A stretch of DNA of 64,000 bases from Gammaproteobacteria bacterium (GTDB taxonomy: Bacteria; Pseudomonadota; Gammaproteobacteria; JACKNK01): the NCBI GenBank assembly GCA_024234955.1, contig JACKNK010000004.1:1-64000 (forward strand), read 5' to 3'. The notes below the pieces were generated by a model. The model saw only the letters and a program-made list of their open reading frames with translations, made no database searches and was not told where the DNA came from. Below are positions 40,656 through 49,241 of this stretch, piece after piece; the first letter of the stretch is position 1; each line of letters starts with the position of its first letter. The position numbers were made by a program, and so were the translations under genes.

Positions 40656-41789
40656 ATGAACGAACTGATCATTCTGGGCGGCAGCCTGACCGCCCTGGCG
40701 CTGATCCGCGACGCGCATCGACTTGGCCTGAATGTGACGGTGCTGTGTGCGCCGGAACAGATCGCCGGCCTGAGCCGCCTCGCAACGCAGATCGCCGTCG
40801 ATGAGCGCGACGACGCGGCGCTGCGCGAGGCGATAGGGAAGCTGCCGAACGTCCGATCCAGCGCGCTGATCTGCGACAGCGACCGCATGCTGCGTTTTCT
40901 GCGTAGGCAGCGCGCCTGGATCGACGCCCATGTAGGCCAGGTGCTGCATCCTGGAGACGATGCCCTGGAAATCTGCCTGGACAAGGCCGCCTGCGGTTGG
41001 TGGTGTCGCGCCCAGGAGATTCCGACCCCCATCACCTACGAAGTGGACGACGCGCTCACGCGGGTCTCGCCGCCGCCGGAATTCCCGATCCTGATCCGTC
41101 CCGAAGAGACGCAACATGGCAGCGGACGCGACGTGCCCAAGGCCATGGAGCTGCACAACGACGACGATCTCGCCATTGTGCTGGCGCGTTTCCGGGCAGC
41201 CGACGTTCGCCCGGTGGTGAATGAATCCCTGCTCTGCGTTGGCCTGCGGCAATTCTCGATCGGCGTCGCCCGGCGTGCCGATGGCGAGACCCGTTCGGTC
41301 TGCGTGGAAAAACTCCGCCCCCTGCCGCATCACTGCGCGGCCGGGAGTTACGTACGGACCGTCGATGCCCCGGCAGCGCGCGATCTGGCATTGAATGCCA
41401 TCGACGCCCTGGATTACATCGGTATTGCGGAACTCGAAATCCTGCATGACCCGAACACCGGGCGACATCACCTCATCGAGATCAACGCCCGCCCCTGGGC
41501 GCAGTATCCGATTGCAGCCCGGGCCGGCGTCGATCTGCTCGGCTTCCTGCTGGACCGGGAACGCAATCCGGGGCGGCCATCACGCGCGACCTGGATCGAT
41601 TTCGGAGCGGACCTCCATTTCGCGTTCTCGGACCAGGGCGTCGTGCGCGGACGCGAAATGTCCCTGTTCACCTGGCTGGGATCGGTGCTGCGCGCAAACT
41701 GTTATGCCTACTGGGACAGCCAGGACCGCGCCCCGTTCTGGCACCAGACGCGCAACCTGATGACGCAGATATTCAAAGCGCTGTTTTAA
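40656..41789 (+). CDS. ATP-grasp ligase of unknown substrate
   Basis: The 377-residue protein begins with a Rossmann-like preATP-grasp domain (ELIILGGSLTALALIRDAHRLG) and has an ATP-grasp core ending in the Mg-binding LIEINARPWAQ motif, similar to the carbamoyl-phosphate-synthase/D-aspartate-ligase-like branch. Such enzymes join a carboxylate to an amine through an acyl-phosphate. Lying 11 bases after the decarboxylase, it probably couples that enzyme's amine product to an acid, but no substrate can be named. It converges on the VanX-type dipeptidase gene. Confidence 0.85.
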   Translation: MNELIILGGSLTALALIRDAHRLGLNVTVLCAPEQIAGLSRLATQIAVDERDDAALREAIGKLPNVRSSALICDSDRMLRFLRRQRAWIDAHVGQVLHPGDDALEICLDKAACGWWCRAQEIPTPITYEVDDALTRVSPPPEFPILIRPEETQHGSGRDVPKAMELHNDDDLAIVLARFRAADVRPVVNESLLCVGLRQFSIGVARRADGETRSVCVEKLRPLPHHCAAGSYVRTVDAPAARDLALNAIDALDYIGIAELEILHDPNTGRHHLIEINARPWAQYPIAARAGVDLLGFLLDRERNPGRPSRATWIDFGADLHFAFSDQGVVRGREMSLFTWLGSVLRANCYAYWDSQDRAPFWHQTRNLMTQIFKALF

Positions 41790-41819
41790 CGCCGTTCATG
41801 TCGGCGATGACGGTCGCAG

Positions 41820-42440
41820 TCACGCCACCGGGAAATCGAACCAGGTATCCGGATAAGGCTCATCGCGCAGGGTGAAATGCCACCATTCCTGCGGATGCGG
41901 CTCATGAAACCCCGCCGCAGTCATCAATCCGGCCAGACGCCGCCGATTGACCCGTTGCGCCGAAGTGACTGCGTCGCTGGCGGGCCAGGATTCCGCTCCG
42001 AAGAAATCGAACCGCGTCCCCATGTCCAGTTCTACGCCTGCCGCATCGACGAGGCTCAAATCGAGGGTAGATCCCCGGCTGTGGGTGGAACGCGCCGCCA
42101 GATACCCCGCCTCGAACAACCGGGACTTATCGATCGCCGGATAAAACAATGCCTTGCGCCCGGCATCGTCCGGCTCATCGACCCAGCGGAGGAATTCATC
42201 CACGGCACGCTGAGGCCGATAGGCATCGAACACCTTGAACCGTAACCCTTGTGCGGCCGCCAACCGGTTCGCACTGGCCAATGCCTGCGCCGCCGCCCGT
42301 GTCAGCACCGCAACGCCGCGTTCATAGCCGTTCACCGGACGACCGAGGAAGTTTTCCGTCCCGGCGTAATCCATGGATTCGATCAGATTCGGGACGTATT
42401 CCCGGAGATAGACAAACCCATCGGGCAAGGGCTCGGACAT
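41820..42440 (-). CDS. VanX/DdpX-type D-Ala-D-Ala dipeptidase (M15D)
   Basis: The 206-residue cytoplasmic protein has the M15 zinc motif STHSRGSTLDLSL (SxHxxGxxxD, two zinc ligands) and EWWHF (catalytic Glu and third zinc ligand His). The N-terminal NFLGRPVNGYE matches VanX/DdpX. Family members split D-Ala-D-Ala or related dipeptides. No VanA/VanH or ddp transport genes are near. Its stop faces the ATP-grasp gene 30 bases away. An in-frame ATG at 42452 is an alternative start. Confidence 0.88.
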   Translation of the reverse strand: MSEPLPDGFVYLREYVPNLIESMDYAGTENFLGRPVNGYERGVAVLTRAAAQALASANRLAAAQGLRFKVFDAYRPQRAVDEFLRWVDEPDDAGRKALFYPAIDKSRLFEAGYLAARSTHSRGSTLDLSLVDAAGVELDMGTRFDFFGAESWPASDAVTSAQRVNRRRLAGLMTAAGFHEPHPQEWWHFTLRDEPYPDTWFDFPVA

Positions 42441-42582
42441 GCGGCATCCCATGAAGAAGAAACCCAGACGCTAACACCGACGGGACTCGACTGTCCGCCA
42501 TGTCACATTAATGCAATGTTTATGAAACAATCGGCGCTTTGTTTCCCCGTTTTCGATTCCACCTCGACCCTCGGTCCGTGCC

Positions 42583-44148
42583 ATGTCCTCTGATCTGACC
42601 AAACTCGCTGAACTCGAACACGCCACCTGGGCCAGCCGCAAGGAGATGTTTCGGCTCGGCTTCGCCTTGCTGTTCATCGTCGGCATCGTCCTCTATGTCG
42701 GCAGCATCGGCGAAGTCAGCCACCAACTGATCATTGCCTCGATGATCGGCGGCTACATGGCAATGAACATCGGCGCCAACGATGTAGCCAACAATGTGGG
42801 CCCCGCCGTCGGGTCCCGCGCACTGACCCTGACCGGCGCGATCCTGATCGCGGCCATCTTCGAAGCCGCCGGGGCGCTGATTGCCGGTGGCGACGTGGTC
42901 GGCACCATCAAAGGTGGGATCATCAACCCGGCGAGCATCGGCGACACCCAGGTATTCATCTGGGTGATGATGGCGGCGCTGCTGGCCGGTGCGCTCTGGC
43001 TGAACGTCGCAACCGCGATCGGCGCGCCGGTCTCGACCACGCACTCGATCGTCGGCGGGGTGCTGGGTGCCGGCATCGCGGCAGGGGGATGGGGAATCGC
43101 CAACTGGGACACCATGGCCCGCATCGCATCGAGCTGGGTGATCTCGCCGCTGCTCGGTGGCGTGATCGCGGCCGGCTTCCTGTACCTGATCAAGCGCACC
43201 ATCACCTATCAGCAGGACATGATCGGCGCCGCCAAACGCATGGTGCCGATCCTGGTTGCGATCATGGCCTGGGCGTTCTCGACCTATCTGGTCATGAAAG
43301 GGCTCAAGCACATCTGGAAGGTTTCGCCGTTGAACGCCGCCGGCATCGGTCTGATCAGTGCGATCGCAATCTACGCAATCACCCGGCCGTTGGTGGCCCG
43401 CGCCGCCAACAAGCTGGCGAATCACAAGCGCAGCGTGAACGTATTGTTCACCGTACCGCTGGTGTTTGCCGCCGCCCTGCTCAGCTTCGCGCACGGCGCC
43501 AATGACGTCGCCAACGCCATCGGCCCGCTCGCCGCGATCAACGAAGCCATCCTGCACGGAGACATCGCGACCAAGGCCGGCATCCCGCTCTGGATCATGC
43601 TGGTTGGTGGCCTGGGCATCGCCGTCGGCCTGGCGCTTTACGGCCCGAAACTGATCCGCACTGTGGGTTCGGAAATCACCGAACTGGATCAGATGCGCGC
43701 CTTCTGTATCGCGCTCGCTGCGGCCTTGACCGTGATTTTGGCCACCCACCTGGGGCTGCCGGTCAGCTCCACCCATATCGCGGTGGGTGCGGTGTTTGGC
43801 GTCGGTTTCCTGCGCGAATATCTGAAGGCCAATTACGCACGCATGGTCGAGACCATCGAAGAACATCACCAGGGCGAGGACCGTCGCGTGGTCGAGCAAT
43901 TCATGGAGCGATTCAAACTGGCCCCGCTTCAGGACAAGGCGACCATGCTGGAGCAACTCAAACAGCACCAGACGGAAGCCGAGCTCACCAAGAAGGAACG
44001 CAAAAGCCTGAAGAAGGTCTATCGCCACGAACTGGTGAAGCGGTCGGCGCTGCTCAAGATCGCCGCCGCCTGGGTGATCACGGTCCCGGTTTCCGGCCTG
44101 ATGGCGGCGATTCTCTACTTCACCATCCGGGGCATGATGCTGCCTTGA
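42583..44148 (+). CDS. PiT family inorganic phosphate transporter
   Basis: The 521-residue polytopic membrane protein carries both PiT signature repeats, GANDVANNVGPAVGSRALT near residue 66 and GANDVANAIGPLAA near residue 305, in its two homologous halves. A cytoplasmic, charged insert of about 90 residues (residues 415-500) precedes the last transmembrane segment. It imports phosphate with protons or Na+. The 142 bases upstream are free of genes and AT-richer, consistent with its own promoter. Confidence 0.94.
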   Translation: MSSDLTKLAELEHATWASRKEMFRLGFALLFIVGIVLYVGSIGEVSHQLIIASMIGGYMAMNIGANDVANNVGPAVGSRALTLTGAILIAAIFEAAGALIAGGDVVGTIKGGIINPASIGDTQVFIWVMMAALLAGALWLNVATAIGAPVSTTHSIVGGVLGAGIAAGGWGIANWDTMARIASSWVISPLLGGVIAAGFLYLIKRTITYQQDMIGAAKRMVPILVAIMAWAFSTYLVMKGLKHIWKVSPLNAAGIGLISAIAIYAITRPLVARAANKLANHKRSVNVLFTVPLVFAAALLSFAHGANDVANAIGPLAAINEAILHGDIATKAGIPLWIMLVGGLGIAVGLALYGPKLIRTVGSEITELDQMRAFCIALAAALTVILATHLGLPVSSTHIAVGAVFGVGFLREYLKANYARMVETIEEHHQGEDRRVVEQFMERFKLAPLQDKATMLEQLKQHQTEAELTKKERKSLKKVYRHELVKRSALLKIAAAWVITVPVSGLMAAILYFTIRGMMLP

Positions 44149-44184
44149 TCAGACAGGTGCGCCGCTGGCGTGCGCGGGCGGGCG

Positions 44185-45612
44185 TCATTCCCCGCCGTAG
44201 ATGACAAAACGACCGCGTCCCTCGGACTTGGCCTGATACATCGCCTCATCCGCAAACCGGATCAAGGTATCGGCGTCGCGACTGTGTTCCGGGAACAGCG
44301 CGGCGCCGATGCTGACGCCAATCTCCGCAACCCGCCCTTCGAGATCGAACGGTTTGGCAAGCTGTTGCAGAATCCGACCAGCGACCAGCGCAACGTCTTT
44401 TTTCGACTGGACCGAACGCAGGACCGCCGTGAACTCGTCGCCACCCAGACGCGCAATCGTATCTTCTTCGCGCAGAAGCTCACGAATCCGACGAGCCACT
44501 CCGAGCAACAGCAAATCCCCGGTCTGGTGGCCGTAGGTATCGTTGACCTGTTTGAAACGGTCGAGATCCATGAACAGGATCGCCACCATCTGATCGGCAC
44601 GATGGGCCTGACGCAGCGCCTGATGCACGCGATCGACGAACAGGCTGCGATTGGGCAAACCGGTCAAGGTGTCGTGAAACGCCAGACGACGCATGACCTC
44701 TTCGCGCTTCATCCGCTCGGTGATGTCGGAGAATATCCCCACGTAATGCGAAATCTGTCCGCTCGGATCGCGGATCGCGCTGATGCTCAGTTCTTCCGCA
44801 TAGATGCTGCCGTCCTGACGACGATTCCAGATCTCGCCATGCCAATGCCCCTGCTGCGACAGCGCGCTCCACATATTCCGATAGAACTCCCGGTCCTGGC
44901 GGCCGGATTGCAACATGGCCGGATTGCGTCCCAGGACATCCTCCTCCCGGTAACCGGTCATGGTTGTGAATGCCGGGTTTACGGAAAGTATCTCCGCGTT
45001 CGCATTGGTGACCACGACGCCTTCATGGGTTGCCTTGATCACCTGCGCGCCCAAGCGCAGTTGCTGTTCGGCCATGACCCATTCGGTCATGTCGGCCATC
45101 GTTCCGATGAAGCGTCTCGGCGCACCGGTGGAATCACGCAAAGTGATGCCACGGCACAACACCCATCGATAGCTGTTGTCGCTGGCACGGAGGCGCACGG
45201 TGACTTCGAAACGTCCGTCCGAGGCTTGTTCGGTCGAATTCAAGGCATGGCGGAATTTTTCCATGTCTTCCGGATGGACACGCTCCATCCACCATTCCCA
45301 GCCCTGCACACAATCCGAGTCCGGAAGGTTCAGGATCCGACAGGCTTGCGGGGAAAAGTAGTGTGTCCCGGCGACCAGATCGCGATCCCAGAGCCCGTCA
45401 CGGGCGCCTTCCATCGCCAAGGAAAAGCGTTCTTCGCTGGCCTGGAGCCTGCGTTTGGTCGCCTTCAGGTCTTCGACCGACTTGTTCCAGAGCGCACGCA
45501 GGCGATCGGCTTGCTTGAGCCCCTCGGTAAGCAACCGGTTTTGCCGTTCGAGCTCATGGAGTCGCTTGGCAAGCGAACCGTCCGGAATTTGCTCAGGCTT
45601 CGAGATCGGCAT
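44185..45612 (-). CDS. PAS-PAS-GGDEF diguanylate cyclase
   Basis: The 475-residue protein has an N-terminal coiled coil (residues 15-60), two PAS/PAC domains (about 60-185 and 185-310, each ending in a PAC motif such as RFIGTMADMTE and HYVGIFSDITE) and a C-terminal GGDEF domain. The active site RLGGDEF (390-394) is intact, and an RxxD inhibitory site (REED, 381-384) sits five residues before it, so c-di-GMP synthesis with product inhibition is expected. It has no transmembrane segment. It overlaps the upstream ODP gene by 20 bases, implying coupled translation and a shared signal. Confidence 0.93.
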   Translation of the reverse strand: MPISKPEQIPDGSLAKRLHELERQNRLLTEGLKQADRLRALWNKSVEDLKATKRRLQASEERFSLAMEGARDGLWDRDLVAGTHYFSPQACRILNLPDSDCVQGWEWWMERVHPEDMEKFRHALNSTEQASDGRFEVTVRLRASDNSYRWVLCRGITLRDSTGAPRRFIGTMADMTEWVMAEQQLRLGAQVIKATHEGVVVTNANAEILSVNPAFTTMTGYREEDVLGRNPAMLQSGRQDREFYRNMWSALSQQGHWHGEIWNRRQDGSIYAEELSISAIRDPSGQISHYVGIFSDITERMKREEVMRRLAFHDTLTGLPNRSLFVDRVHQALRQAHRADQMVAILFMDLDRFKQVNDTYGHQTGDLLLLGVARRIRELLREEDTIARLGGDEFTAVLRSVQSKKDVALVAGRILQQLAKPFDLEGRVAEIGVSIGAALFPEHSRDADTLIRFADEAMYQAKSEGRGRFVIYGGE

Positions 45613-46375
45613 AAACGATGTCCAAACCGCAACGCAGCTCGCGGAGATACGAGAGCGCGGCAGCGACGTATTGGGAAGGGATCACAGAGCCGTGTTGCGG
45701 ACAGATCGCATCGATATCCAGCCCTTCAAGACTGCGCACATAACCTCTGGCCGCGAGATTGGACGCCATGTAATCCATGTGAAACAGGTCCATCTTTGAT
45801 CTATGGGCGTCGAAGTCCGAGACCACCAACTCCCAATCGATGTCGAGTGCCGCCCAGATGTCACTGGAAAACAGATACCGGGAGTCCGTGTCATAGGTGG
45901 TGAACGCGCCGGGAAAATGCAGGAAAGGCGATTCGATGAACCGCAGAACGGCCCCGGACAAAAAATAAAAGGTCCCAGTCTCCGTCACATCGACATAGTC
46001 GTAATCGGCGCGACCGTAATGCGGTAACAGGACGTTGGTGCGCGGCGTGGTCAGAACCTTCGTCATCGGGTTCAGGTCCAGCCAGTCGATCATCGACGCA
46101 GCGATGTCGGGGTCCTGATGCGAAATCACCATCGCCGTGATTTCGGTCGGGGGCAGAATTTGCGCCACCCGCTCCCTGACCTGATCGAAGTAACGCCGGC
46201 TGCCAGGATCGAACAGCACCGCCTGTTCGCCATCCTTGATCAGATACGTGTTACAGCGAAACGCCGTTTCATCGGTGATACCCAACCAAAACACCTGATG
46301 CCCACCCGTGGCATAAATCCGCGTCGGGTCGTCCAGGCTGATAGAAATCCCTTCCAGATGATTCACGCCAACCAT
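45593..46375 (-). CDS. Metallo-beta-lactamase-fold di-iron protein (ODP/FDP-like oxygen sensor)
   Basis: The 260-residue stand-alone domain has the di-iron ligand pattern of flavodiiron proteins in ODP form: H86, D88 and D90 (SHQDPDI, where FDPs have HxExDH), H153 (FLHFPG), D172 (FSSD) and H228 (PQHGS). There is no flavodoxin domain. ODP of Treponema denticola binds oxygen stably and signals to chemotaxis, and the same fold without flavin is unsuited to catalytic oxygen reduction. Since its 3' end overlaps the diguanylate cyclase gene, an oxygen- or NO-sensing role in c-di-GMP signalling is inferred. Confidence 0.82.
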   Translation of the reverse strand: MVGVNHLEGISISLDDPTRIYATGGHQVFWLGITDETAFRCNTYLIKDGEQAVLFDPGSRRYFDQVRERVAQILPPTEITAMVISHQDPDIAASMIDWLDLNPMTKVLTTPRTNVLLPHYGRADYDYVDVTETGTFYFLSGAVLRFIESPFLHFPGAFTTYDTDSRYLFSSDIWAALDIDWELVVSDFDAHRSKMDLFHMDYMASNLAARGYVRSLEGLDIDAICPQHGSVIPSQYVAAALSYLRELRCGLDIVYADLEA

Positions 46376-46562
46376 AAGGACTTCCCGCTCCGAGGTGATG
46401 TACGCCCTTCGGTTTCAGGCAAGGGCGACAGGGTCTAGATCAATAGAAACGTAAACGTTATTTAATGAATTTCCCAGTCGCGATCGAATGCAATCCGCAT
46501 CCAGATCATGCCACTTGCGGCCCGCCCCCCCGACGAACCCCGGCTCACCGATGTACGCAGTG

Positions 46563-48803
46563 CTATTCGTCGGCCTCAAGACCGGTAACCGTCCGAAAGC
46601 CTCGAGGAAGCAGATTTCCACGACGCGCGCGTTCGCCGAAATACAGATCAAGATCGTCGGCTTTCAGCGTGAGATGACGCTTTCCGGACAACACCCGTAC
46701 CGCATTCCCGACCCCGACGGCGACCAGCCCGACCATGACCTCCTCACGGGATCTGGCCTTGGGTGTGGGAATGCCGATGATCTTGTTGCCTTTGCCCTTG
46801 GACAATTCCGGCAACTCGCTGAGCGGGAAGTTGAGCAGATGCCCGAGACTGGTCGCCGCAACAACCCTGTCGCGGTCACGATCGCTGACCGGCGTCGGCA
46901 CCATGACCCGCGCGTTCTCCGGCACGGTGAGCGCAACCTTGCCGCCTTTCTTGTTGCCGATCAGTTCCGCCAGCCGGGTCACGAAACCGTAACCGGCATC
47001 GCTGGCGAGTAACCAATAGCTTTCCGGATCGCCGCTGATCACGGCCACGAACTCGGCCCCCGACGGCGGGCTCAGACGACCCGTCAAGGGTTCGCCCTGA
47101 CCACGTGCCGATGGGAAACTGTTGGCGGCCAGGGTGTAGGCACGACCGGTCGAATCCAGAAACACCACAGCCTGATTGCTGCGCACCTGCGCCGATGCGA
47201 GGTAGCCATCGCCGGCCTTGTAACTCAGCGATTCGACATCGACATCGTGGCCCTTGGCGGCGCGCACCCAACCCATGCGTGAAAGCACCACGGTGAGGGG
47301 TTCGCTGGGCATCATCGCGGTTTCATCCAGGGCCTGCGCGGCGGCGCGTTCGACCATCGGGGAACGCCGGTCGTCGCCGTATTTTTCTGCGTCTTCAAGG
47401 AGTTCCTTGCGCACCAGACGCTTCAGCCTGGCGTTGGAACCGAGCACCTTGAGCAGTTCGTCACGCTCGGCTTCCAGCTTCTCCTGCTCGCCCCGGATCT
47501 TCATCTCTTCCAGCTTGGCGAGGTGCCGCAGCTTGGTTTCGAGGATGGCCTCGGCCTGGATGTCGCTGATGCCGAAGGTGCTCATCAGCACCGGCTTGGG
47601 CTCATCTTCGGTGCGAATGATGCGGATCACCTCGTCGAGATTGAGATAGGCGATCAACAGACCTTCAAGGATGTGCAGCCGTTTCTCGACCTTGTCGAGG
47701 CGGTATTCCAGACGCCGGCGCACGGTGGCGGTCCGGTATTCCAGCCATTCGACCAGGATGTCGTAGAGCGGCTTGACCCGGGGACGACCGTCCAGGCCGA
47801 TCATATTCAGATTGACGCGGTAGCTGCGTTCCAGATCGGTGGTCGCGAACAGATGGTCCATCAGGGTCGCGACGTTGACCCGGTTGCTGCGCGGGATGAT
47901 CACGAGGCGCGTCGGGTTCTCATGATCGGATTCGTCGCGCAGATCCTCGATCAACGGCAGCTTCTTGGCCTGCATCTGTGCCGCGATCTGCTCCAGCACC
48001 TTGGCGCCAGAGGTTTGATGCGGCAGCGCGGTGATCACGATGTCGCCGTCCTCGCGTTCGTATCGGGCGCGCATGCGGATGCTGCCGTTGCCGGTCGCGT
48101 ACATCTTCAGGATGTCTTCGCGCGGGGTGACGATCTCGGCGTCGGTCGGGTAATCCGGACCCAGGATGTGCTCACAAAGGTCATCGAGCCCCGCGCCCGG
48201 ATCGTCGAGCAACGCCACGCAGGCGTTGGCCACTTCACGCAGGTTGTGCGGCGGGATGTCCGTCGCCATGCCCACGGCGATGCCGGTGGAGCCATTCAAC
48301 AGCACATTCGGCACCCGTGCGGGCAGGGACTTCGGTTCCTCCAGCGTGCCGTCGAAATTGGGCTGCCAATCGACCGTGCCCTGACCGAGTTCGGATAGCA
48401 GGAGTTCGGCGTACTTGGTCAGCTTGGCCTCGGTGTAGCGCATCGCTGCGAACGACTTGGGGTCATCCGGCGAACCCCAGTTGCCCTGCCCGTCGATCAG
48501 CGGATACCGGTAACTGAAGGGCTGCGCCATCAGCACCATCGCTTCGTAGCAAGCGCTGTCGCCGTGCGGGTGGAACTTGCCGAGCACGTCGCCGACGGTG
48601 CGGGCCGACTTCTTGAACTTGGAGACCGCAGACAGCCCCAGCTCACTCATCGCATAGACGATGCGCCGCTGCACCGGCTTGAGGCCGTCACCGAGGTGCG
48701 GCAGGGCGCGGTCGAGGATCACGTACATGGAGTAATCCAGGTACGCCTTCTCGGTGTATTCGCGGAGCGGCATGCGCTCCATGTCGTCAAGATTGATGGT
48801 CAT
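46563..48803 (-). CDS. parC: DNA topoisomerase IV subunit A
   Basis: The 746-residue protein has the breakage-reunion domain with the catalytic Tyr in AAMRYTEAKLT, and the quinolone-determining region HPHGDSACYEAMV with Ser and Glu in wild-type state, so no quinolone-resistance change is visible. The C-terminal beta-pinwheel repeats are present but fewer than in GyrA. It decatenates daughter chromosomes with ParE. The gene follows parE, separated only by a small membrane-protein gene. Confidence 0.97.
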   Translation of the reverse strand: MTINLDDMERMPLREYTEKAYLDYSMYVILDRALPHLGDGLKPVQRRIVYAMSELGLSAVSKFKKSARTVGDVLGKFHPHGDSACYEAMVLMAQPFSYRYPLIDGQGNWGSPDDPKSFAAMRYTEAKLTKYAELLLSELGQGTVDWQPNFDGTLEEPKSLPARVPNVLLNGSTGIAVGMATDIPPHNLREVANACVALLDDPGAGLDDLCEHILGPDYPTDAEIVTPREDILKMYATGNGSIRMRARYEREDGDIVITALPHQTSGAKVLEQIAAQMQAKKLPLIEDLRDESDHENPTRLVIIPRSNRVNVATLMDHLFATTDLERSYRVNLNMIGLDGRPRVKPLYDILVEWLEYRTATVRRRLEYRLDKVEKRLHILEGLLIAYLNLDEVIRIIRTEDEPKPVLMSTFGISDIQAEAILETKLRHLAKLEEMKIRGEQEKLEAERDELLKVLGSNARLKRLVRKELLEDAEKYGDDRRSPMVERAAAQALDETAMMPSEPLTVVLSRMGWVRAAKGHDVDVESLSYKAGDGYLASAQVRSNQAVVFLDSTGRAYTLAANSFPSARGQGEPLTGRLSPPSGAEFVAVISGDPESYWLLASDAGYGFVTRLAELIGNKKGGKVALTVPENARVMVPTPVSDRDRDRVVAATSLGHLLNFPLSELPELSKGKGNKIIGIPTPKARSREEVMVGLVAVGVGNAVRVLSGKRHLTLKADDLDLYFGERARRGNLLPRGFRTVTGLEADE

Positions 48804-48887
48804 CTGTCAGGTTTCGTCGGCGATTAATTGCGCAGCGCACAGGGTTTCTGAAATGTGTAGGACCGGCGTCATGTTCGTCACGGACCG

Positions 48888-49241
48888 CTAGCCGGCATTA
48901 CGAATCGCGATCAGTGCATCGTGCATATCGAAAAACGCGATCAACAACTCGAACAGCATGCGCCAACCGAGTTCCAGGGCCAGAAGTACGAGGATGCCGA
49001 CCAGCCACCCGCGCCCGCCGTTCAGGTAGGGTGGAACCCGCAGGGCTTCCGCCATTGGCCGGTCAGCAATGGTGGCGTCCGGCACCGGGCTCCGCCTTGC
49101 CCGCATCACCATCCACCAGCTCAACCACGGGCCGAACAACGCTCCGATGTAATAGACCCCGACCAGCACCGCCGGGGTCAGGAACACCTGGAAGGTGAGG
49201 ATGCCGATCAGGCTCGCGTGCAGACTGGGTACGCCTTCCAT
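48888..49241 (-). CDS. DUF4282-like inner-membrane protein between parE and parC
   Basis: The 117-residue protein has two to three hydrophobic segments. FQVFLTPAVLVGVYYIGALFG at the N-terminus and ELGWRMLFELLIAFFDMHDAL at the C-terminus resemble the DUF4282 pattern (a TP-containing first helix, then WRxLxELLI-F). Its ATG overlaps the parE stop (ATGA), so it is translated with topoisomerase IV. The function is unknown; a Pro/Ala-rich cytoplasmic loop separates the helices. Confidence 0.75.
   Translation of the reverse strand: MEGVPSLHASLIGILTFQVFLTPAVLVGVYYIGALFGPWLSWWMVMRARRSPVPDATIADRPMAEALRVPPYLNGGRGWLVGILVLLALELGWRMLFELLIAFFDMHDALIAIRNAG

Noticed and set aside
40656..42440. Vancomycin-resistance-type cluster (ATP-grasp ligase plus VanX)
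   Set aside because: There is no VanH dehydrogenase or VanRS system, the ligase does not have the D-Ala-D-Ala ligase motifs, and the genes are convergent, so a van cluster is not supported.
42520..44028. 502-codon open frame on the minus strand
   Set aside because: It is antisense to the PiT permease; its Asp/Gly/His-rich translation mirrors the membrane protein's codon use.
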